This document shows, one piece after another, positions 1 to 7,563 of a stretch of DNA of 64,000 nucleotides. The DNA comes from an uncultured Acidobacteriota bacterium. Lineage in GTDB: Bacteria > Acidobacteriota > Terriglobia > Bryobacterales > Bryobacteraceae. Each line of letters begins with the position of its first letter. The stretch's first letter is position 1. The stretch is taken from contig CADEFT010000004.1 of the NCBI GenBank assembly GCA_902826685.1, forward strand, positions 33,276-97,275. Direction: 5' to 3'. Under the pieces are notes generated by a model that saw only the letters and a list, made by a program, of their open reading frames with translations, searched no databases and was not told where the DNA came from. The position numbers and the translations under genes are program-made.

Positions 1-1586
1 CTATCTCCTTGCACCGCCAGCACGTCCCCGATTCTAGACTGGATGGCCGACAGATTGTGCTGCCATTCGGCGTTAGCTGGATCGCGTGCGACCAGAAATT
101 CCGTGCTTGCCAGCACAATACGATACGCCGCCAGTGCTCCTGATCTATCTCCTTGCACCGCCAGCACGTCCCCGATTCTAGACTGGATGGCCGACAGATC
201 GCGCTGCCATTCGGCGTTAGTTGGATCGCGTGCGACCATCGCCAAGCCCCTACGGAAGGCCGTCAGTGCGCCCGGCCCATCACCTTGCGCCAGCAGCATG
301 TCCCCGATTTTCCGGTGGTTGACCGACAGATCGCTCTGCCATTGGGCGTTAGCTGGATCACGTGCGGTAAGTCTTTCCATGCTTGTCAGCGCGGTGCGAT
401 ACGCCGCTAGTGCCCCTAGTCTATCCCCTTGCGCTGCCAGCACGTCCCCGATATTGTTCTGAACGACACATAGGTCGCGCTGCCACCGGGTGTTGGCCGG
501 ATCACGTGCAGCCAACCCTTCGCTGATCGCCAGCCCACTGCGGTACATTACCAGCGCGACTAGCCTGTCGCTTTCCGCTACCAAAGAGCCGATCTCGACC
601 TTGCTGGCCGATAAGTCGCGTTGCCACTCGGTGTTGGCCGGATCGCGTGCAGCCAGACCTTCTGCGATAGCCAACCCCTTGTGATACGCCGCCAGTGCCC
701 CCGGCTTATCCCCTTGCACCGCCAGCATTTTCCCGATCTTCTTCTGAAGGACCGACAGGTTGCGCTGCCACCGGGTGTTCGCGGAATCGCGTGCGGCTAG
801 CACTTCGACCATCGCCAGCCCCTTTCGATATACTGATAGCGCTCCCGGCCCATCGCCCTGCGCCACCAGCACGTCGCCAAGTGCGCCCAACGCGACAGTT
901 TGATCGCGGTCATCTACTGCCGTCTCCGCCGCGCGCCTGGCGGCCTGCATGGCCTTCGACAGCACCCCCGCATCCTGGTAAAGCCGCCCCAACTCCACCC
1001 AATCCGAATGCACCCCCGCATCCAGCGTCGTAACCTCCTCAAACCGCGCAATCACCGCCGCCGTCGTCACCTTCCCTTTCACCCGCGCATCCAGCGCCAG
1101 CGTGGCAATCCGCCGGCCCTCCGCCGCACTCTCAATATCCGCCCGCCTCTGCCGCGCCGCATCCCGCGCCTTCCGCAAATCGTCGAGAATCAGCAGCGCT
1201 CCCGGCTCATCCCCCGCATTGAACCGGGCCAAAGCCGCCGCGCCTTCTTCCGTCGCCGCGATATCCCGCACCGCCGCCCGAAACACCGCGATCTCCTGCG
1301 CATAGGCGCGGTCCCGCTCAGCCAGCGCCGCCACGTAGGACTCTTCCTTTTCCGTAAGTTGAGCCCGGAGGTTCCCAGCCGCCGCTTCCCCCGACCGCAC
1401 CTCGACCCGCAAGCGCTCAATCTCGGCCCGCAGCGCCCGCATCTTCGCATCGGCCGCCCGTTCCGCCGCCGCCTGCGTCGCCGACGCGGCATAGAGAGCC
1501 GCCGCAACCTCCGCGCGCGCGTCGATCCGGGCGGGTTGAAAGGCCGCACCCCACAGCGCGAACCACACCAGCACACACGCCGCCAT
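1..1586 (-). CDS. TPR-repeat protein with N-terminal membrane anchor and coiled coil (3' end outside window)
   Basis: The frame is open from ATG at 1586 to the left edge (at least 528 residues) with no stop, so the C-terminus lies outside. Residues 2-15 are hydrophobic (a membrane anchor or signal). Residues about 20-110 are Glu/Arg/Ala-rich and look coiled-coil. From about residue 190 there are TPR-like units with a recurring pattern of RDPAN, W(Q), IGDVLA-QGD and ALAAYR. At DNA level the units recur every 144 nt (48 residues), with one shortened to 44 residues. TPR arrays mediate protein-protein contacts; no catalytic domain is visible. In frame, the stop of the upstream amidohydrolase precedes it by only 33 nt, so the two may be cotranscribed. 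No Shine-Dalgarno is obvious at 1586. Function unknown. Confidence 0.8.
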   Translation of the reverse strand, partial: MAACVLVWFALWGAAFQPARIDARAEVAAALYAASATQAAAERAADAKMRALRAEIERLRVEVRSGEAAAGNLRAQLTEKEESYVAALAERDRAYAQEIAVFRAAVRDIAATEEGAAALARFNAGDEPGALLILDDLRKARDAARQRRADIESAAEGRRIATLALDARVKGKVTTAAVIARFEEVTTLDAGVHSDWVELGRLYQDAGVLSKAMQAARRAAETAVDDRDQTVALGALGDVLVAQGDGPGALSVYRKGLAMVEVLAARDSANTRWQRNLSVLQKKIGKMLAVQGDKPGALAAYHKGLAIAEGLAARDPANTEWQRDLSASKVEIGSLVAESDRLVALVMYRSGLAISEGLAARDPANTRWQRDLCVVQNNIGDVLAAQGDRLGALAAYRTALTSMERLTARDPANAQWQSDLSVNHRKIGDMLLAQGDGPGALTAFRRGLAMVARDPTNAEWQRDLSAIQSRIGDVLAVQGDRSGALAAYRIVLASTEFLVARDPANAEWQHNLSAIQSRIGDVLAVQGD

Positions 1587-1619
1587 AAATAAGTAAGCGA
1601 GAAATACCGGCCGAAGGCG

Positions 1620-3242
1620 TCACTTGCCCCGCAGCACCCGCCCCGCCTTCGCCCCCGTCCACTTCCCCCCATCCACCGCCACCACGCCATTCACCACCAC
1701 ATACGGCATCCCTTCCGGAAACGCCAGCGGCTTGGTAAACGACGCCAGATCCCGCACCTTCTCCGGATCGAACACCACCAGATCCGCCGCCAGCCCGACG
1801 GCGATGCGGCCGCGATCGAACAGGCGCAGCCGGTTGGCCGCCAGCGATGACATCTTCCGTACCGCCGCCTCCACCGAAATCACCTTCTCCTCGCGTACGT
1901 ACTTCGCGAGCACGCGGGGGAACGAACCGAAGGCGCGCGGATGGGCGCCGGTGGCCGTCTCGATATTCGACGGGGCGGCGTCGGTGCAGAAGCTCACCCA
2001 TTCCGTCCGCAGCGCCAGGTGCTTCTGTTCCTCGTTCATGCTCTTCGGATTCACGTTGGCGCCTTTGATCACCAGGTCGAAAAAAGCGTCCCATTCGTCC
2101 TTGCCCCAGACACGCGCGATCCCGGCGACCGACTTCCCCTCCAGCGCCTTATCCTCTTTCCCCGGAAGCTGCGCCACCAGCACGTTGTCCCAATTGCGGC
2201 CCACGTGGCGATACCAGTTCTCCCAATCGGAAGTGCTTTCCACCTCCGCGCGCAGCTTCTTGCGCACGGCGGGATCCTTCAATGTTTCGAGGAACACGCG
2301 CGCACCCTTGGCATAGTGATGCGGAGGGAGAAACGAACCCAAGCCGATGCCGTTGCGGATGTAGGGATAGATGTCGGCGGTCACGTCGAGGCCGCGCCGC
2401 CGCGCGTCGTTAATCAGATCGACGGCCTTCTGCATCAACGGCCAGTTTTCTTCGCCCGCGGCCTTCAGATGATAGATATGCACAGGCACGCCGGCACGCT
2501 CGCCGATGGTGATGGACTCGCGGATCGCCTCCAGCACCTGCGCGCTCTCATTGCGCATGTGAGTCGAATAGAAGCCGCCGTATTTGGCGGTGACGCGCGC
2601 CAGTTCCACCAGTTCATCCGTCTTGGCGTAGGTGCCTGGCGGATAGATGAGCGCCGTCGAAAGCCCCACCGCGCCATCGCGCATCGCCTGGTCCACCAGT
2701 TGCTTCATGCGCTCAAGCTCGGCGGGCGTAGGCGCGCGGTCCTCTTCCCCAATCACCAGCCGCCGCACCTGCGCCGCGCCCACGTTGTGGACCACGTTGA
2801 CGCCGATGCCCTTGGTCTCAAGCAGCCGGTGATACTCGCCGTATGTGCTCCAACGGTAGCCCGCCGCTTTCACCTCGCCAGGCAGCGTATCGGCATTCTG
2901 CGGCGCGGCCGACCCGCCTTCGCCCGCGATGATCGTGGTGATCCCCTGGCGCAGCTTGCTTTCCGCGCTGCGCGGTTCGAGCAGCAGCGGGATGCTGTTG
3001 GTCCCCATCATGTCGATGAAGCCGGGCGCGATCATCTCGTCCTTCAGCTCGATGACGCGCTTCGCCGCCGCCTGGCGCAGGTTTCCGATGGCGGCGATGC
3101 GCCCGCCGCGAACGCCGATATCGGCGCGATACCACGCGTTGCCCGATCCATCCACGATGCGTCCGCCGCGCAGAATCAGGTCATAGCCCTGCTGCGCGAA
3201 CGCCGTAAATACACTGAGAGCCCAGCAAAGAAGCAGCCGCAT
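1620..3242 (-). CDS. Secreted N-acyl-D-amino-acid deacylase-like amidohydrolase with altered metal site
   Basis: 540 residues with a signal peptide (about 1-16). The order of motifs follows the D-aminoacylase branch of amidohydrolases: an N-terminal beta-sandwich segment (LILRGGRIVDGSG), the strand PGFID at 73-77, STHMR with H228, HIYHLK with H255/H258, and TDAAPS with D421 as the probable catalytic acid, then a C-terminal sandwich (GLAADLVVFDP). Known family members hydrolyse N-acyl-D-amino acids or D-amino-acid peptides. Two things are odd. The HxH normally following PGFID is replaced by MMGT. The bridging Cys of the usual GNCG segment appears to be Glu108 (GEGG). Either a different metal arrangement or lost activity is possible. 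The protein is probably periplasmic. The family is secure; the substrate is not. Confidence 0.88.
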   Translation of the reverse strand: MRLLLCWALSVFTAFAQQGYDLILRGGRIVDGSGNAWYRADIGVRGGRIAAIGNLRQAAAKRVIELKDEMIAPGFIDMMGTNSIPLLLEPRSAESKLRQGITTIIAGEGGSAAPQNADTLPGEVKAAGYRWSTYGEYHRLLETKGIGVNVVHNVGAAQVRRLVIGEEDRAPTPAELERMKQLVDQAMRDGAVGLSTALIYPPGTYAKTDELVELARVTAKYGGFYSTHMRNESAQVLEAIRESITIGERAGVPVHIYHLKAAGEENWPLMQKAVDLINDARRRGLDVTADIYPYIRNGIGLGSFLPPHHYAKGARVFLETLKDPAVRKKLRAEVESTSDWENWYRHVGRNWDNVLVAQLPGKEDKALEGKSVAGIARVWGKDEWDAFFDLVIKGANVNPKSMNEEQKHLALRTEWVSFCTDAAPSNIETATGAHPRAFGSFPRVLAKYVREEKVISVEAAVRKMSSLAANRLRLFDRGRIAVGLAADLVVFDPEKVRDLASFTKPLAFPEGMPYVVVNGVVAVDGGKWTGAKAGRVLRGK

Positions 3243-3292
3243 GAGACCGCCATTGTCGCACTTCGCCGCGCGAAACCGGTATCCTGGTGCTC

Positions 3293-3718
3293 ATGACAAA
3301 ACTGATTCTGACGTTCGCGCTGGCTTCGCTCTCAGTGTTCGCGGCTCCCAAAACGGCCGATGCCGTGAAGGCCGCGGAAAAGGTCTGGGCCGAGGCCACG
3401 GTGAAGGGCGACGCGGCGGCGCTTGGCAAAGTGCTGGCCGACGATCTGACCTACACCCACTCCACCGGCGACGTGGACACCAAGGCGATGTTCATCGGCA
3501 ACCTGACCGGCGTCCGCAAGTATCACAAGATCGATTTCGAGTCCATTGAAACGCGGCTCTACGGCAACACGGCGGTGTCCATCTGCACGGCGCAGATCGC
3601 CACCAGCATGGGCGGCGGAGCGGTCGCGCCCGCGCACCTCAAGATGTTGCACGTTTGGGTGATGCAGGGCGGCAACTGGCGGCTGGTGGCGCACCAATCG
3701 CTGCGCCTCCCAAAGTAG
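3293..3718 (+). CDS. Secreted DUF4440 / NTF2-like protein
   Basis: 141 residues from ATG 3293; an in-frame GTG at 3287 is an alternative start. An N-terminal signal peptide (LILTFALASLSVFA) precedes an NTF2-like fold of about 120 residues. The fold shows the typical alternation: a helix with AAEKVWAEA, DDLTYTHSTGDVDTKA, and the terminal strands MLHVWVMQ / WRLVAHQS. DUF4440 proteins resemble ketosteroid isomerase and SnoaL, and few have a known reaction. It is divergent from the amidohydrolase at 1620-3242, with about 50 nt between the start codons, and its stop abuts that of the convergent DinB gene. Family confident, role unknown. Confidence 0.82.
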   Translation: MTKLILTFALASLSVFAAPKTADAVKAAEKVWAEATVKGDAAALGKVLADDLTYTHSTGDVDTKAMFIGNLTGVRKYHKIDFESIETRLYGNTAVSICTAQIATSMGGGAVAPAHLKMLHVWVMQGGNWRLVAHQSLRLPK

Positions 3719-4180
3719 CTACACGCCTGTAAACAGCCGCCGTGCGTAGTTGATCTGCCCCAGGTGGTAGTTCAGATGGCCGGTCAGGTGGATCAGAAAC
3801 TGATGGGCCGGCATGGGCTTGCCCAACACCTGCATGGGATACTCGGCTTCCAGCGTGGCCGTGGGAAGTGCCGCCACCACGTCCGGAATCTGGGCCGCCA
3901 GTTCGGCCACGCGCGCACTCAGTTCGGCGGCGGGAACGCCGGTGCTTGAAAACTCCAGGTCGCGCTGGCGCGTGTAGGCGATGCCGCCCAGCACTCTTCC
4001 CACGAAGTCCCGCAGGTTGCCTTCCAGGTGCAGCGCCAGGTTGCCGGCCGAATTGGCGATGCCCGGGGCGGTCTTCCAAAGCGTGGCATCGTCGGGAAAC
4101 GCGTCGATTTCCTTGCGCAGCCGCCCAAGGTCGCGGCGCAGCAGTTCAGCCAGTCCGGTGGCGATATTCATTTGTCCCAT
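3719..4180 (-). CDS. DinB superfamily protein
   Basis: 153 residues with the four-helix-bundle pattern of DinB/YfiT proteins. Candidate metal-binding histidines are H51 (LALHLEG, first helix pair) and the C-terminal cluster H131, H135 and H139 in the HLTGHLNYHLGQ region. Members of this superfamily include metal-dependent thiol S-transferases (bacillithiol or mycothiol dependent) and many uncharacterised proteins; nothing here identifies the thiol or substrate. No signal peptide, so cytoplasmic. A second in-frame Met occurs three residues in. It is convergent with the DUF4440 gene with no spacer, and divergent from the monooxygenase gene at 4193. Confidence 0.85.
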   Translation of the reverse strand: MGQMNIATGLAELLRRDLGRLRKEIDAFPDDATLWKTAPGIANSAGNLALHLEGNLRDFVGRVLGGIAYTRQRDLEFSSTGVPAAELSARVAELAAQIPDVVAALPTATLEAEYPMQVLGKPMPAHQFLIHLTGHLNYHLGQINYARRLFTGV

Positions 4181-4192
4181 AATAGAGGAGAG

Positions 4193-5452
4193 ATGGGAAC
4201 TTCGATGCGATTGGCGGCGGTAATTCTATGGGCGAGCCTGGCGGCGAACGCCCAGCCCACCTACTCCCGCGAGGTTTCGCGGATCCTCCAGCAGAAATGC
4301 GCTCAATGCCATCGGCCCAATGACATCGCTCCGTTCGCCCTTACCAGCTACGAAGAGGCGCGCATCTACGCCGAGGACATCAACCGCGTGGTCACCGAAC
4401 GCATCATGCCGCCGTGGAAGCCGGTGGCAGGGCATGGGGAGTTCGAAGGCAACTTCGGCCTGACCGAGGAGGAACGCCGGACGCTTCAGGACTGGGTGAT
4501 GGCCGGCGCGCCCGAGGGCGACGCGGCCGATCTGCCGGAAGCCCCGGCCGCCACCGGCGAGTGGCGTCTTGGTGAGCCCGGCCTGATCCTGCAGCCGCAG
4601 GCGGCCTTCACGCCGCAGCGCGGACGCGACGTCTACCGCTGTTTCGTGGTAACGAATCCCTTCGAGGAAACGCGCTACGTGACGGCCATGGATGTGCTGC
4701 CCGGCGAGCGGAAAGTCGTGCATCACGTGATTCTCTACATCGATGAGCGCGGCCAGTCGCCCGCCCTCGATGCCAAGGAAGACGGCGAGGGCTACACCTG
4801 TTTCGGCGGCCCCGGCTTCAACGTCACCATCAACAGCGCGGTTGGTGGATGGGCGCCCGGTTCCGCGGCACGCCACCTGGAAGAAGGATTGGCCGTGCAG
4901 GTACCGAAAGGCGCGCGCCTGGTGATGCAGGTGCATTATTCCGCCAAAGTCCTCGCCGAGGACATGACCCGTGTCGGTCTCTACTTCCGCGAAGAAAAGC
5001 CCAGAAAGCTCGTGCGGTTTGTCCCGGTATTGAACACCTCGTTCCGGATTCCCCCCGGCGAGGCTCGCTACGAGGTGAAGGGAGACATGTCTCTGCCACT
5101 CTCCACCAAGGTGATCCAGGTCTTTCCTCACATGCACCTGCTGGGCAAGGAAATCAAACTGGAGCTGATTTCGCCCTTGGGCCGCAGCACCACGCCGATG
5201 ATCTACATCGACAAGTGGGATTTCAACTGGCAGGGCTTCTACAACTACAAGTCCGAGATTCCGTGGCCGGCCTTCAACACGATGCGGGTCACTTGCGTCT
5301 TCGATAATTCCGCGGGAAATCCGAACAATCCCAGCAACCCGTTGAAAGAAGTTCGCTGGGGCGAGGAAACGCAGGATGAGATGTGTCTCGCGTTCCTCGG
5401 CGTTACCGTCGACAATGAGGATTTGATCGGACGCTTCCTGCCGGGATTCTAA
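4193..5452 (+). CDS. Cytochrome c / PHM-like copper type II monooxygenase fusion
   Basis: 419 residues from ATG 4193; an alternative ATG at 4205 has a better-spaced AGGAG (4186-4190). A signal peptide (about 6-20) is followed by a c-type haem motif CAQCH at 36-40. The C-terminal two-thirds carries the copper-ligand pattern of peptidylglycine/dopamine beta-monooxygenases: HH at 177-178 and H248 (QVHYS) for one copper, and H313/H315 (FPHMH) with M397 (QDEMC) for the second. These enzymes hydroxylate C-H bonds using ascorbate or another reductant and O2. The attached haem domain suggests that electrons arrive through cytochrome c. Probably periplasmic. The substrate is unknown. All six expected copper ligands are present, so it is likely active. 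Confidence 0.86.
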   Translation: MGTSMRLAAVILWASLAANAQPTYSREVSRILQQKCAQCHRPNDIAPFALTSYEEARIYAEDINRVVTERIMPPWKPVAGHGEFEGNFGLTEEERRTLQDWVMAGAPEGDAADLPEAPAATGEWRLGEPGLILQPQAAFTPQRGRDVYRCFVVTNPFEETRYVTAMDVLPGERKVVHHVILYIDERGQSPALDAKEDGEGYTCFGGPGFNVTINSAVGGWAPGSAARHLEEGLAVQVPKGARLVMQVHYSAKVLAEDMTRVGLYFREEKPRKLVRFVPVLNTSFRIPPGEARYEVKGDMSLPLSTKVIQVFPHMHLLGKEIKLELISPLGRSTTPMIYIDKWDFNWQGFYNYKSEIPWPAFNTMRVTCVFDNSAGNPNNPSNPLKEVRWGEETQDEMCLAFLGVTVDNEDLIGRFLPGF

Positions 5453-5478
5453 CGGCTTGCCGCCCTACAGTGCCTCCG

Positions 5479-6864
5479 TCAAGCGGCGCCGTACTCCTTC
5501 AGCTTGTTGTAGAGCGTCTTCTGATTGATGCCTAGAATCTCCGCCGCGCGCGTGCGATTGTGCTTCGTGTAGGCCATCGTCAGGTCGATGACCTCGCGCT
5601 CCACCTGATCGAGCGTCATGCCGACGGTGAACACCGCCTGCGGCGTGGGCCCCAGCGTTCGCTTGACCGGCTCGGCCGTCTGGCCGGTCAGATTCCGTGG
5701 AAGATGTTCGGGCCCGATGTCGCCTTCGCCGCAAAGCACCACAGCCCGCTCCAGCACGTTGCGCAACTCGCGGACGTTGCCCGGCCAATCGTAGCGGACC
5801 AGTGTTTGCATCACGGCCGGGTCGAGCGCCGCCACGCGCGTGCCGTGCTTCTGATTCAGCTCCTCGAGAATCGCGCCCGCGAGCGTAGGAATGTCGTCGC
5901 GCCGTTCGCGTAGCGGCGGCAAGGCCACGGTCAACACGCTCAGCCGGTAATAGAGATCCTCGCGAAACTTGCCTTCGGCCGCCATTTGTTTCAGGTCGCG
6001 GTTGGTCGCCGCCAGCAGGCGCACATCCACCGCGATCTCGCGCGGCGCACCCAGCCGGCGTACCTTGCGATCCTCCAGCACCCGCAGAAGCTTCGCCTGC
6101 AGCGCCAGCGGCATGTCGCCGATTTCATCCAGCAGCAGCGTGCCGCCATGCGCGAGTTCGAAACAGCCCTGGCGGGCGGTGAGGGCTCCGGTGAAGGCGC
6201 CTTTCTCATGCCCGAACAATTCGCTTTCGATCAACGTTTCCGGCAGCGCCGCGCAATTCATGGCGATGAACGGGCCGGCCGCGCGCGGGCTCAATTCGTG
6301 CACCAGGCGGGAGACCACTTCCTTACCGGTACCGCTCTCGCCGGTGAGCAGGATGTTGGCATTCGATGGAGCCGCCTGTTTGACCAGAAAGAAGACTTCC
6401 TGCATCGCCTGGCTCTTGCCCACCAGACGGCCCAAGACGCCGCTGTTGCTCAACTGCCGTTCCAGCCGCTCCTTGTCGGCCGAAAGGCGATGATGGCCCA
6501 CCGCGCGCTCGAGCAGGACGCGGAAGCCGCGCGGCCGGATCGGCTTTTCCACGAACCAGAACGCCCCATGCTCATGCACGGTGGTGAGCGCCGTTTCCAT
6601 GTTGCCGAAAGCGGTGAGCACGATCACCGGCGGTGCGCCGGGCATTTCGTTGAGGCGGCGCAACAGCTCCATGCCGTCCATTTCGGGCATCATCACATCG
6701 GTAACGATCGCGTCGGGCTCAAAGCCCGGCAGCTTTTCGAGCGCCTCCACGCCGTTGGACGCCGTGTCTACTTCAAAGCCCCATTTCTCCACCATTTTGG
6801 AGACGGCGGAACGCTGGTTTGCTTCATCGTCGACGATGAGGACGCGGCGGGCTTCTGGCGTCAT
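5479..6864 (-). CDS. Sigma-54-dependent response regulator, NtrC family
   Basis: 461 residues in three domains. The receiver (about 7-120) has D56 as the phosphoacceptor (VTDVMMPE) and K107. The AAA+ domain (about 145-380) has Walker A GESGTGKE at 175-182, the sigma-54-contact loop GAFTGA at 222-227 and Walker B LLLDEIGD around 243-250. A Fis-type helix-turn-helix lies at the C-terminus (AAEILGINQKTLYNKLKEYG). The intact GAFTGA predicts activation of sigma-54 RNA polymerase. The likely partner kinase is at 10192-11970, on the other side of valS and a membrane protein gene; this pairing is inferred. The neighbouring gene at 6868 lies only 3 nt upstream, so it probably belongs to the valS transcript. 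Confidence 0.95.
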   Translation of the reverse strand: MTPEARRVLIVDDEANQRSAVSKMVEKWGFEVDTASNGVEALEKLPGFEPDAIVTDVMMPEMDGMELLRRLNEMPGAPPVIVLTAFGNMETALTTVHEHGAFWFVEKPIRPRGFRVLLERAVGHHRLSADKERLERQLSNSGVLGRLVGKSQAMQEVFFLVKQAAPSNANILLTGESGTGKEVVSRLVHELSPRAAGPFIAMNCAALPETLIESELFGHEKGAFTGALTARQGCFELAHGGTLLLDEIGDMPLALQAKLLRVLEDRKVRRLGAPREIAVDVRLLAATNRDLKQMAAEGKFREDLYYRLSVLTVALPPLRERRDDIPTLAGAILEELNQKHGTRVAALDPAVMQTLVRYDWPGNVRELRNVLERAVVLCGEGDIGPEHLPRNLTGQTAEPVKRTLGPTPQAVFTVGMTLDQVEREVIDLTMAYTKHNRTRAAEILGINQKTLYNKLKEYGAA

Positions 6865-6867
6865 GCC

Positions 6868-7563
6868 TTACATTTCACCACGGCGGAACGCGAGCGCCCG
6901 CGCGATAACGATGTGTCCGGCGGCGGCGAAGAAGACGCAGGCGGCCGGCAGCCACACGAAGGGAAAATGCGTGACGAACGTGTTCACCCGGGCCGGTTCG
7001 GTGCCAAAGGCGCGGAACATCGGCGTCGAGGCGAGAGCGACAGTGACGATGGTAGTCAACGTCGCAATGCCGAACGCGTTCCATGCCTTGGCCAGCGTGA
7101 GCGAGGCGCGTCCGGTGGCGGCCAGCGCGGAGACGATCAGCGCGGTGGCGCCCGTCACGATATCGAAATTCCAGCCCGAATACGACATCTGAACCGGCAT
7201 CACGCCTTCCTCCGCCGCGCGATGCATGAACAGCTCAAGCGGCAGGCGAAAGCCCTGCACACCGATCAGCATCCACAGAGGAACGTTGCGTGCGAGCAGA
7301 GTACCCACTTTCGAAAGCCCCAGAGCCGCGCTGCCACCGCCTATGGCGAGCATCAGGAAAACCAATGGTGGCGGAGTCAGATCGAATCGCGCCAGCAGTC
7401 CTTGCCGCGCCAGCCGCGCCGTGAGCAGCAACCAGGCCGCGGCGATCAGCGCGGCGCGCAGCGTGTACGGCCGCGCGGCGTAATAGATGCCCGCCACCAG
7501 CGCCACCGCCACGAACAAACCCATCCCTCCGATGCCATAAGCCACCGGCGCGGATGCGTTCAT
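6868..7563 (-). CDS. Polytopic membrane protein of unknown function
   Basis: 231 residues with about seven hydrophobic helices (e.g. 10-28, 36-50, 64-84, 91-105, 133-152, 162-182, 200-222). A polar loop after the fourth helix contains ELFMHRAAEEGVMPVQMSYSG. I do not recognise the family. Its ATG overlaps the stop of valS by 4 nt (ATGA at 7560-7563), and it is followed after 3 nt by the NtrC-type regulator, so valS, this gene and the regulator are probably one transcript. No transport or enzymatic motif is visible. Confidence 0.78.
   Translation of the reverse strand: MNASAPVAYGIGGMGLFVAVALVAGIYYAARPYTLRAALIAAAWLLLTARLARQGLLARFDLTPPPLVFLMLAIGGGSAALGLSKVGTLLARNVPLWMLIGVQGFRLPLELFMHRAAEEGVMPVQMSYSGWNFDIVTGATALIVSALAATGRASLTLAKAWNAFGIATLTTIVTVALASTPMFRAFGTEPARVNTFVTHFPFVWLPAACVFFAAAGHIVIARALAFRRGEM

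Noticed and set aside
1..900. Regularly spaced repeats that could be mistaken for a CRISPR array
   Set aside because: The 144-nt period stays in one open frame and encodes TPR-like units; there are no short identical repeats with unrelated spacers.
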